A stretch of DNA of 6,880 bases. Origin: CAUSWF01 sp963535465 (GTDB lineage: Bacteria; Bacillota_I; Bacilli_A; RF39; UBA660). The position numbers were made by a program, and so were the translations under genes. The first letter of the stretch is position 1. Each line of letters opens with the position of its first letter. The notes under the pieces are model-generated. The model ran no database searches. It saw only the letters and a list, made by a program, of their open reading frames with translations, and was not told where the DNA came from. Below are positions 1 to 6,579 of this stretch, piece after piece. Where the stretch lies: assembly GCA_963535465.1 (NCBI GenBank), contig CAUSWF010000020.1, positions 1-6,880 of the forward strand, read 5' to 3'.

Positions 1-48
1 TAGACTCTATCTTTTTTTATTTGTCTACTTTTACTGTACTACTTAGTT
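1..48. other. Noncoding left edge
   Basis: These bases follow the TAG stop of the HEPN-like gene. They contain a short T run (12-18 on the + strand) and a weak TAGAC/GTCTA inverted repeat (1-5 and 23-27), but no hairpin followed by a T run on the minus strand. The terminator of the HEPN-like gene, or a downstream co-transcribed partner, must lie further left. Confidence 0.5.
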
Positions 49-1872
49 CTATTTAATTTTTATAAATTTTTTCTCTTTTTCTGATTTGAACTGAAGCCCA
101 CAATTGTTGCTTTGGTCGATTTTTTTTGCTTCTTCAATGTCGAAATCTGATTTTTTTGCTTTATTAAAGTCTCTACTTCTGTTGAATAACCTCACATCTT
201 CTGTTAAGTGCTTAATGTTATCTTTATTGTTATTTTTTACTTTATTTTCTTCAATATGCTCAATTGTTTTTGTAACGGTATATATAAATAATATTTTTAA
301 ATTTCTTCTATGAGTTTTTCGTAACTCTTCTATAATTGTTTTACTTTCTTCTTCCCCTAATAATATTTCTGCTAAAGGTTTTATTTTATCAACGGTTTCA
401 GATAAATCCGCAATATTAATATAATATTGACTAATTCTTTCTACAAACCTATTTTTCTTTTTAATTATTTGATTTATCTTCTTAGGTTTAAATGGATTTT
501 TTTCAGTCATGTACAACATATTATATACTTGTCTTATAAGCAGTTCATTTTCCTTAGAAAATTTATTTCTAAGCATTAATTCCTCTTCGTTAAGATTTCT
601 CTCAAGCGACTCTAGAATTATTTCATTAGGTAATTTATTATTATCCTTTCTATCTCCCGCTATAACATAATCATCCGTGTATTCTACATTCATATGGTTT
701 ATTATGTTCTTCTTATGGGCATTTATATTTTTAGATGTTGGTTCTATTTTTTGCTTTATATCTTTTACCAGTTTAACTATAATGTTATTTTTTATACTTG
801 ATTTGCCAGATGGTGGGATATTCTCATCAATTTCATTTTTATTTATTTTCATTATATTATTTTCTATCAATTTTTCTATATTTAGAATTCTATTTTTAAT
901 ATCATCAGGTATTTCACCCATTAGCTTTATTTCATCCATTGGATATGATATGTCTGGTTCTACTGCACAAGTTATTCCTTGGTAGAATTTATATATTGTG
1001 CTTATAATAGGAGTAATTTCAATTGAGCAATTCGCTTTATGATCTTCTATGTTTTCTTTTAATTCATAATCTTTAATTAATTCAATTTCTTGCATTGCTC
1101 CCCAAATTGTAAAGTTATTGTTTTGAAACATTTTATCTAGTTCAAGTATTACAGTCTCTATATTATTTCTATTAATAGCTTCTACTTTCTCATAACTATT
1201 TATTAGATGTTTAAATGGAATTTGTTTCATGTGTATTTCAAAACTTATTCTTTCATCATGACCAGTAGAATGAACTACATTTTCTTCTTCTCTAAGTACC
1301 ATAGCAGGAATAATCATATAATGTATTAATGAAATTGGAATTTCGATTTTAAAGGTGTATTCATTCATGTCTGCATCTATTTTTAGCATTCCATTTTCAA
1401 CTTCAAAATGATTATGTATTATTGCATTTCTTATAGTAAATAAATATTCTGAGTTTTTCTTTATCTCTTCTAAATTATTTGCTTTTTCTTCATCATCTGT
1501 TACGTTTATTTTGATTGTATTTCTACGTTCATATTTAGCTTCACCTTTAGAAATTTTGCTTTCTATATAGTCACATAGTACTCTGTATTTTGAAAAATAA
1601 CCATGACTTTTTAATGGACTTATAGTTAATTCAGTTATATAGTCTGAATTTTTTCTTATTAAGTGTTCTTCAACATACACAAAATTATAAAGCGTAAACG
1701 CTATTTTTTCTGCTTCTGTTAATGGCAACCCTTCATATCCATATTCTATAGTCATTTTATTTTTAGATAGAATTTCAATATTTTCCTCTGTTAGTGGTAA
1801 ATTTTTAAATTTTTCATATCTTTCAAATGTATCTTTTGCTGTATTAAATAAATCTTCTGCTGTTAATTTCAT
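49..1872 (-). CDS. Large protein of unknown family with a HEPN-like Rx4H motif, putative ribonuclease
   Basis: I do not recognise this 607-residue protein as a named family. Its clearest feature is EYLFTIRNAIIHNHFEVENG (142-161), a helix carrying R148-N-A-I-I-H153. That fits the Rx4-6H motif, with a polar residue after R, that forms the active site of HEPN ribonucleases of toxin-antitoxin, abortive-infection and CRISPR proteins. It is preceded by mostly helical sequence and followed by a beta-rich segment (162-180) and a hydrophobic helix (181-193), as in several stand-alone HEPN proteins. A second Rx6H (R194-H201) lacks the polar residue and is probably chance. Residues 220-600 are charged, mostly helical, with a proline-containing linker near 350-356 and a lysine-rich tail. 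No signal peptide or membrane segment is evident, so it is probably cytoplasmic. The start has a strong AAGGGGG site six bases upstream and a good promoter. Its composition matches the neighbours. No antitoxin or nucleotidyltransferase partner is visible. RNase function is inference. Confidence 0.6.
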   Translation of the reverse strand: MKLTAEDLFNTAKDTFERYEKFKNLPLTEENIEILSKNKMTIEYGYEGLPLTEAEKIAFTLYNFVYVEEHLIRKNSDYITELTISPLKSHGYFSKYRVLCDYIESKISKGEAKYERRNTIKINVTDDEEKANNLEEIKKNSEYLFTIRNAIIHNHFEVENGMLKIDADMNEYTFKIEIPISLIHYMIIPAMVLREEENVVHSTGHDERISFEIHMKQIPFKHLINSYEKVEAINRNNIETVILELDKMFQNNNFTIWGAMQEIELIKDYELKENIEDHKANCSIEITPIISTIYKFYQGITCAVEPDISYPMDEIKLMGEIPDDIKNRILNIEKLIENNIMKINKNEIDENIPPSGKSSIKNNIIVKLVKDIKQKIEPTSKNINAHKKNIINHMNVEYTDDYVIAGDRKDNNKLPNEIILESLERNLNEEELMLRNKFSKENELLIRQVYNMLYMTEKNPFKPKKINQIIKKKNRFVERISQYYINIADLSETVDKIKPLAEILLGEEESKTIIEELRKTHRRNLKILFIYTVTKTIEHIEENKVKNNNKDNIKHLTEDVRLFNRSRDFNKAKKSDFDIEEAKKIDQSNNCGLQFKSEKEKKFIKIK

Positions 1873-1898
1873 TTTATTCCCCCTTTTTCTAGTCCTAT

Positions 1899-1926
1899 AT
1901 TATAACACAAAACTAAAAAAAGCCAA
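1899..1926 (-). promoter_or_regulatory. Promoter of the HEPN-like gene, overlapping the upstream terminator
   Basis: On the minus strand a perfect TATAAT (1899-1904) is preceded by TGT (extended -10). A -35-like TTGGCT (1921-1926, four of six consensus bases) lies 16 bases upstream. The -35 element falls within the loop and descending arm of the lipid kinase terminator. Transcription would begin near 1892, about 20 bases before the ATG, leaving room for the AAGGGGG ribosome binding site (1879-1885). Confidence 0.65.
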
Positions 1927-1935
1927 TTGGCTTTT
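1915..1935 (-). terminator. Intrinsic terminator of the lipid kinase gene
   Basis: On the minus strand AAAAGCC-AATT-GGCTTTT forms a 7-bp stem with a four-base loop, continuing into a T run (1915-1921). The last two bases of the kinase TAA stop lie at the base of the stem. Only two or three G-C pairs are present, so efficiency may be moderate and some read-through into the next gene is possible. Confidence 0.8.
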
Positions 1936-2860
1936 ATATATCTGTATTTATTGTTAGTTTTTTTAATACTTCATCTGGCATAAGCATTGGCATACCTTTT
2001 TCTATTCTAAATGTAAATATTTGAGAATTTTGTTTTAATTCATCTCCATCTATACACCAATTAGTTTTTATTTTGTCTAGGAATTCTATTTCCAAGTTAT
2101 CAGTTTGATATGATTCTACACCTTCTATATCTTTATAGTCTTTTATATAAGCTTCTATTAATAATCTTATTAAATCATGTTTGTTTTTAGGTTTTGCGAA
2201 TAATATTTCAAATTTACCATCATCTAATTTTATATTTTTATATATTCCATCTACTCCTGCCATATGAGAAGTATTTGTGATAAAGAAAAATGAGAACTTT
2301 CCTTTATAATCTTTATTATCTATTTTATATTTTACATTATAGTAGTGAATTGGTTTAAATATTCTTTTTATTCCTTTTATAAAATATGCTAATTTGCCAA
2401 ATTTTTCTTTTAAACTACGCGGAGTTGAATATGCTAAATCTACAAAGTCACCTAAAGCAGCAACATAAATATATGGGTTATCATTAATATATAGTACATC
2501 TACTTTTTTAGGTTTAGATTTTAATAATTTATGTAGATTTTTTATTATTGAGTATTTAAAACCATACATTGAACCTACATCATTTGTACTACCTAATGGT
2601 AAATTACCTATAACTAGTTTTTTATCTCTTCGCATATTACCTGTAACTACTTCATTTAACGTACCATCTCCACCTGCTGATATTACTAAATCTATATCAT
2701 TAGATAAATCTTCTACCATTGCTGCTCCTTCGCCTTTTTTCGTTGGAAAAAACATTTTTGTTTCATACCCTGCAACTCGTAATATTTCAAATATTTCATC
2801 ATAATTAAGATGCTTCTTCTTACCACTATTTTTGTTCATTATAATAACACATTTTTTCAT
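1934..2860 (-). CDS. Diacylglycerol/lipid kinase (DagK/YegS family)
   Basis: This 308-residue soluble kinase belongs to the DAGKc superfamily, which phosphorylates diacylglycerol or a similar lipid with ATP at the membrane's inner face. Visible motifs are NKNSGKKK near the N-terminus (9-16), the nucleotide-binding SAGGDGTLNEVV (61-72), PLGSTND (88-94) and, in the C-terminal beta domain, LDDGKFEIL (212-220) and DGDEL (271-275), the position of the catalytic acidic residue in DgkB-type enzymes. The length is that of the family. The start is the ATG at 2860, with AGGTG six bases upstream; an in-frame GTG at 2867-2869 lies within that ribosome binding site and is rejected. The gene has its own promoter and terminator, so it is a separate unit from the glycan operon. 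It probably returns diacylglycerol, released when phosphatidylglycerol is used for envelope polymers, to phosphatidic acid. Other lipid substrates, such as undecaprenol or sphingoid bases, cannot be excluded. Confidence 0.93.
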   Translation of the reverse strand: MKKCVIIMNKNSGKKKHLNYDEIFEILRVAGYETKMFFPTKKGEGAAMVEDLSNDIDLVISAGGDGTLNEVVTGNMRRDKKLVIGNLPLGSTNDVGSMYGFKYSIIKNLHKLLKSKPKKVDVLYINDNPYIYVAALGDFVDLAYSTPRSLKEKFGKLAYFIKGIKRIFKPIHYYNVKYKIDNKDYKGKFSFFFITNTSHMAGVDGIYKNIKLDDGKFEILFAKPKNKHDLIRLLIEAYIKDYKDIEGVESYQTDNLEIEFLDKIKTNWCIDGDELKQNSQIFTFRIEKGMPMLMPDEVLKKLTINTDI

Positions 2861-2866
2861 AGATAT

Positions 2867-2871
2867 CACCT
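2867..2871 (-). promoter_or_regulatory. Ribosome binding site deciding the lipid kinase start
   Basis: AGGTG lies six bases before the ATG at 2860. Because an in-frame GTG (2867-2869) is part of this element, the ATG is the supported start. Confidence 0.75.
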
Positions 2872-2877
2872 GAATAT

Positions 2878-2886
2878 ATTATAGCA
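2878..2886 (-). promoter_or_regulatory. Extended -10 promoter of the lipid kinase gene
   Basis: On the minus strand TGC-TATAAT is a perfect -10 hexamer with the TGn extension. No good -35 match lies 16-18 bases upstream (CTAGTA at 17), so recognition would rely on the extended -10. It lies just after the gtrA terminator. The expected start of transcription, about seven bases downstream, is near 2871, giving a leader of only about 11 bases. Confidence 0.6.
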
Positions 2887-2917
2887 TAATCAAATATTTA
2901 TACTAGTTTATTAAATT

Positions 2918-2945
2918 AAAAAAGTATGAGAAAATACTCATACTT
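2918..2945 (-). terminator. Intrinsic terminator of the glycan operon, after gtrA
   Basis: On the minus strand a perfect 9-bp stem (AAGTATGAG paired with CTCATACTT, + strand arms 2937-2945 and 2922-2930) encloses a six-base loop, and the descending arm runs into a T run (2918-2923). The last two bases of the gtrA TAA stop form the base of the stem, so there is essentially no 3' untranslated spacer. This separates the operon from the lipid kinase gene. Confidence 0.88.
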
Positions 2946-3462
2946 AATTATTTTTTTCTAAAAACTTTTTTCTTGTTACAAAATTAAATACCATAACTAT
3001 TGCTGTTGCAATAATTTTTACTAACATTGCATTCCATTTTAATTTAGTTACTAATCCAAATATTAATAATTCATTTATTAATAATCCAATTAGCGCAAAT
3101 GTTATAAATTCTATAAATCTTCTTGATTTAGATTTACTTGTATCAACTTTAAATACATATTTACAACTAGCGATATAATTATATACTACAGAAATCGAAA
3201 AAGATATAATATTTGCATACAGTGGATTTACTTTAACTATTTTATATAGTATGAAGTATATGACCCAGTCTATTAATGTAGCAATTCCTCCTACTATTAT
3301 AAATTTAAATATTTGTACTAATAAATCAATTTGGTTAGGAGCAACGCTAATATTTTTTTCCTTTAATAATTCTTGTAATTGTGACTTAGTTTGATCTTTT
3401 TCTTGGCTAGTTTTTTCTTTTTTTACTTTTGTTCTTGTTAATTTACTGATTTTGTTTGACAT
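2944..3462 (-). CDS. GtrA family membrane protein with a charged N-terminal extension
   Basis: This 172-residue protein has the four-helix GtrA/DPMS1-like fold: helices at about 50-74, 81-100, 117-137 and 143-163. Family landmarks are FIIVGGIATLID (54-65, with conserved G and D), NYIASCKYVF (95-104) and NFVTRKKF (160-167). Relatives help translocate polyprenyl-phosphate-linked sugars across the membrane or recruit enzymes that make them. The first 45 residues are highly charged (many K, E, Q) and probably form a cytoplasmic helix; many GtrA proteins begin almost directly with helix 1. The start chosen is the ATG at 3462, which has AAAGGA six bases upstream; an in-frame ATG at 3492 has no ribosome binding site and would overlap the acyltransferase gene by 50 bp. 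It is the last gene of the operon, and the last two bases of its stop codon lie in a terminator stem. It probably supplies the lipid carrier for the candidate glycosyltransferase. Confidence 0.88.
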   Translation of the reverse strand: MSNKISKLTRTKVKKEKTSQEKDQTKSQLQELLKEKNISVAPNQIDLLVQIFKFIIVGGIATLIDWVIYFILYKIVKVNPLYANIISFSISVVYNYIASCKYVFKVDTSKSKSRRFIEFITFALIGLLINELLIFGLVTKLKWNAMLVKIIATAIVMVFNFVTRKKFLEKNN

Positions 3463-4522
3463 ATTTTTTCCTTTCAAATATAAATTTATCACTATTATCT
3501 ATTATTATATCAACAATTATCCCTATTACAAATATAATACATGCGACTACAAATATATATGGTACATATATTAATCTAGATAATTGTCTTCCATCCACTT
3601 TTATCCAAAAATATATTTTTTCCATTACAAATCTATTATCATGCAATAAATAAACGCCAAAAATGTATGGTGATATTTTGTTTATATAGTCTTTTCTTAC
3701 TGTTAGTTTGCTTATCAACATAAAATATATTATGCTTTGGGCTATTACTAAAGGGTTCCAGTATGCTTTTGCTGTATCTTTTAAAATGTAATATAAGTCT
3801 GTAAATATAAAATTAACATCCTTTAATTTTATTGATAATTTTATAATTGCTTGGTTTATAATCACTATTGTTATGAGACAAAATAATAATTTATACCACG
3901 AAATTTTAGAAATTTTATATATAAATGATTTTTCATCATCTTTATATTTTGAAATATATGCACCTATCATATACATAAATATAAAATTTGGTAAAGATGC
4001 ATATGCACTCATGTAAAATGATCTTCCAGCGGTAAGTGACGGTAATAATGAGAAAAACACAAAATATACTAATAAAAATTCTTCGTATTTTTTCAAATCA
4101 AGTTGGTTTATTACTATATTTAATAGTGGTGATATTATATATAGCATTATGTACATTTTAATAAACCAATATTCAGTTAAATTTAGTGGATTGAATTCAA
4201 ATAGTAAATCAGCATTACTAAAATTTTTTATTTTAAATATTGAAAATAGTAATACTATTAATAAACTATATTCTAATCCTTTTCTTATTAATTTAAATAT
4301 TTTTTCTTTTTTTAGTTCTCTGTTATGTTGAAAATAACCTGTTATTAAAACGAAGGAATTTACATGTACTAATGACAATAACATAATAAATTCTAATATT
4401 ATCTTTAATCTATCACTAGTTGCATTTTCTATCATATGTCCGTGAAAAATAATGTGATATATTATTATTAATAACATTGAGATTATTTTCATTATATTAT
4501 ATTTACTTTCTTGCTTATTCAT
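3443..4522 (-). CDS. Acyltransferase-3 family membrane protein (surface polysaccharide O-acyltransferase type)
   Basis: This is a full-length (359 residues) multispanning protein typical of acyltransferases in Firmicute exopolysaccharide clusters. Helix 1 (about 10-26) carries a basic residue followed ten residues later by histidine (K12-x10-H23), matching the R/K-x10-H active-site pattern of the family. Further landmarks are NSFVLITGYF (55-64, the usual 'SGYF' position), YWFIKMYIMLYIISPLLN (118-135) and FGVYLLHDN (288-296). About ten hydrophobic helices are visible, with a basic C-terminus. The family moves acetyl or other acyl groups across the membrane onto glycan hydroxyls. The ATG lies 7 bp after the preceding gene's stop, with a GAGG ribosome binding site formed around that TGA. 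The 3' end overlaps the start of gtrA by 20 bp. The target is probably the glycan built by the upstream membrane protein, though the acyl donor and acceptor cannot be deduced. Confidence 0.88.
   Translation of the reverse strand: MNKQESKYNIMKIISMLLIIIYHIIFHGHMIENATSDRLKIILEFIMLLSLVHVNSFVLITGYFQHNRELKKEKIFKLIRKGLEYSLLIVLLFSIFKIKNFSNADLLFEFNPLNLTEYWFIKMYIMLYIISPLLNIVINQLDLKKYEEFLLVYFVFFSLLPSLTAGRSFYMSAYASLPNFIFMYMIGAYISKYKDDEKSFIYKISKISWYKLLFCLITIVIINQAIIKLSIKLKDVNFIFTDLYYILKDTAKAYWNPLVIAQSIIYFMLISKLTVRKDYINKISPYIFGVYLLHDNRFVMEKIYFWIKVDGRQLSRLIYVPYIFVVACIIFVIGIIVDIIIDNSDKFIFERKKYVKQNQ
3469..3475 (-). promoter_or_regulatory. Ribosome binding site deciding the gtrA start
   Basis: GAAAGGA lies six bases before the ATG at 3462, inside the end of the acyltransferase gene. 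The alternative in-frame ATG at 3492 is preceded only by A/T-rich sequence, so the shorter gtrA product is preferred. Confidence 0.75.
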
Positions 4523-4529
4523 ATTAACC

Positions 4530-6008
4530 TCATAAACACATAATTATTTGTACTATAGATGTTATATTAATAATAGAAATAATTGAAATTATTGAATAAT
4601 ATGCTACTTTTTTGTTTAGTTTAAAGTATTCAAATATCTTTTCCATTCCTAAAATTGTTGCTGGTATTATTGCCCATGCAAAATAAATATTAAACAATGG
4701 TGATTCGTGTATGCTCCAATTTAATATCATAAATAATATTGCTAAAAATACGCTCCATACTATTAAGTACTTACTGTAATCCATTTTATAGTTGCTTATT
4801 ATTCCTATAAGTGAAATTAATACTATTAGTACACCTAATACTGATGGGGTTTTTATTATATCTTTCCATAGATATTTTTCACCTGTTTTTTCAGATGATA
4901 AGAATACAAAACTTGATTTGACTAATTTTGTTATCGAATATGTTTTTTGCCTTATTGTATAGTGTTCATTTGCAAAATGTGAACTTGTCTCTTTTAAATC
5001 ATTATATCCATTGGTTATGACATTTACTCTACCAAATACACATAATGAAGCAAATATTGCTAACGATAGTTTTATTGCTTTTTTTATTTTTTCTTTTAGA
5101 GATTCTTTATTAAATATATTTACGACTATTATAAATATGCTAGTAGCCATACTACCAAAACTTGCAACAGCTAATGGTAGAGTATTTTTTTTATTTTCTT
5201 TCATGAATAAATATGCAACTATTATAAATACACAAAGTTGATATTTTTCAAAGAAAAATATATATGTTATTGTGGATGCACTCATCATGTAAAAATAGAA
5301 TATGTTCTTATTTTTAAATATTTTTGATATCATGACAGCAGTTATCAAAACTAGCTGTATGTTTATTACTTGCATCATTATTGCTTTTAATATTTCGATG
5401 TTTTCCCCATTATAAAAAACTGAAATAGGAATATATACTACTGAATATATTGGATATGTCATAATATTTAACAACGGATGTCTTATGTCATAATAATTAA
5501 AATTTTGAAATATATTTTTGAATGTCCATCCAGAATCTATTGAGTAAATTAAATCATATTGTTCATACAAACTCTTTTTTAAGTTATATGCCAATACTAT
5601 AGTAATTACTAATATTAAACTTATTACAATGTATCTTATTATATCTTTTCTATTTATATCACTGAATACTAGCTTTATAAGTTCAACAATGTAATTAACT
5701 GTGAACGTTATAAAGAAAAATATTGCATAACTTCCTAACAAAAATAGTATATTTTTACTATCTTTGATTAAGTTAATCATCGTTGCTGTAAAAAATAGTA
5801 TTGATAAATTTCTTGTTAGTCTATCAGATAATATTTTTTTGAATCTCTCATTCAGTTTGATATAAATAAATATGGCAAATATTGCTGAAACTGGTATTGT
5901 TATAGCAATGTTTATTAATTTATTATTCAACATTAAATTATACGAAAAAAATATTGTTGAAATTATGAATATGATGCCTTTTATTATTTGTAAGCTTTTA
6001 TTTTTCAT
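4530..6008 (-). CDS. Polytopic membrane protein, candidate GT-C-type glycosyltransferase
   Basis: This 492-residue protein is almost entirely hydrophobic, with about 13-15 predicted membrane helices (for example 8-25, 31-50, 86-112, 124-142, 207-229, 277-299, 312-329, 388-405, 412-430, 436-456, 468-490). Two larger polar loops stand out. Residues about 143-181 contain DSGW (158-161) and RHPLL (176-180). Residues about 330-388 are polar and charged. An acidic residue and an HP pair in the first large outer loop, in a protein of this size, recall lipid-linked-sugar-dependent GT-C glycosyltransferases, but no family-defining motif is unambiguous. A polymerase or flippase role is an alternative. 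The start at 6008 has a GAGGAG ribosome binding site at 6019-6024 with a longish 10-base spacer, and overlaps the phosphatase gene by 11 bp. The TGA stop forms part of the next gene's ribosome binding site. With GtrA and an acyltransferase downstream, a role in decorating a surface glycan with sugar is the best inference. Confidence 0.6.
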   Translation of the reverse strand: MKNKSLQIIKGIIFIISTIFFSYNLMLNNKLINIAITIPVSAIFAIFIYIKLNERFKKILSDRLTRNLSILFFTATMINLIKDSKNILFLLGSYAIFFFITFTVNYIVELIKLVFSDINRKDIIRYIVISLILVITIVLAYNLKKSLYEQYDLIYSIDSGWTFKNIFQNFNYYDIRHPLLNIMTYPIYSVVYIPISVFYNGENIEILKAIMMQVINIQLVLITAVMISKIFKNKNIFYFYMMSASTITYIFFFEKYQLCVFIIVAYLFMKENKKNTLPLAVASFGSMATSIFIIVVNIFNKESLKEKIKKAIKLSLAIFASLCVFGRVNVITNGYNDLKETSSHFANEHYTIRQKTYSITKLVKSSFVFLSSEKTGEKYLWKDIIKTPSVLGVLIVLISLIGIISNYKMDYSKYLIVWSVFLAILFMILNWSIHESPLFNIYFAWAIIPATILGMEKIFEYFKLNKKVAYYSIISIISIINITSIVQIIMCL

Positions 6009-6579
6009 TTAAATTAATCTCCTCAATTACATCACCTTTTACTAAAAAAGCTTTTTTTGATATGTTCATCATTGGTCTATCTGACATAGAATCACTATAA
6101 AATTCATTTATAGTTGTATTTTTATATTCTTCTCTAAATCTTCTTACCTTTTCTTCACCGTAGCAATTTTTACTTTTAAATTTACCATTTTTTTTATCTA
6201 CTTCTGTTGCTATCAAATTTACTTTTAATTTAGTGGCTATTGGTTCTAGTAAAAAATAAGGTGAAGCTGAAATTATAAGGTCTGTTTTTTGTATCTGATT
6301 TAGATACCATTTTTTTATCTTACTTTCGTTCTTTTTCCAAAAACATTCAACATCTTCATCTATGTTTTTAGATTCTTTTAGAAAGGAAAAAAAACACTCT
6401 TTGAAATATTCTTTAGATTTAATTTTTAATTTATAAGAAACCATTCCATATATTTGATATGGTAATAATAAAATTATTTTTTTGTATTTTTTCAACATAT
6501 AAATATAAAAATCAATGCTCGCATCACCATCATATATTGTCTTGTCAAAGTCATAACTATTTATCATTTTCTTGTCCAT
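5998..6579 (-). CDS. HAD superfamily phosphatase, subfamily IB (phosphoserine phosphatase-like)
   Basis: This is a 193-residue HAD hydrolase with all four motifs visible. Motif I is DFDKT (residues 10-14; D10 is the predicted nucleophile and D12 the acid/base). Motif II is SASP (S104). Motif III lysine is probably K144 in GEEKVRRF. Motif IV is YSDSMSD (D163 and D167, Mg2+ ligands). Residues about 20-95 form the helical C1 cap, including a hydrophobic stretch at 34-49 that could sit near the membrane. The length suits a single-domain subfamily IB enzyme. The family hydrolyses phosphomonoesters through a phospho-aspartate; the substrate cannot be read from sequence. The gene starts inside the preceding gene's end (23 bp overlap, weak GAGAT ribosome binding site) and its own end overlaps the next gene by 11 bp. 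Sitting among membrane glycan genes, it may dephosphorylate a lipid- or sugar-phosphate precursor rather than phosphoserine; that is inference. Confidence 0.88.
   Translation of the reverse strand: MDKKMINSYDFDKTIYDGDASIDFYIYMLKKYKKIILLLPYQIYGMVSYKLKIKSKEYFKECFFSFLKESKNIDEDVECFWKKNESKIKKWYLNQIQKTDLIISASPYFLLEPIATKLKVNLIATEVDKKNGKFKSKNCYGEEKVRRFREEYKNTTINEFYSDSMSDRPMMNISKKAFLVKGDVIEEINLNEK

Noticed and set aside
1..27. Weak inverted repeat and T run at the left edge as a terminator
   Set aside because: The arms are only five bases with a long T-rich loop, and no T run follows the hairpin on the transcribed strand.
799..825. P-loop-like PPSGKSS in the HEPN-like protein
   Set aside because: The glycine needed at the start of GxxxxGK[ST] is missing, and the segment looks like a flexible linker rather than a strand-loop-helix.
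1270..1293. Second Rx6H (R194-H201) in the HEPN-like protein as a second active site
   Set aside because: There is no polar residue after R as is usual, and it follows the first motif too closely to form a second HEPN bundle.
1890..1897. TAG-TC-CTA imperfect palindrome next to the HEPN-like gene's -10 as an operator
   Set aside because: It is too short and AT-rich to distinguish from chance, and no second copy was seen.
2861..2869. In-frame GTG start for the lipid kinase, three codons upstream
   Set aside because: The GTG is itself part of the AGGTG ribosome binding site for the ATG at 2860 and has no site of its own.
3463..3492. Upstream ATG for gtrA
   Set aside because: It has no ribosome binding site; the ATG at 3462 has AAAGGA at ideal spacing.
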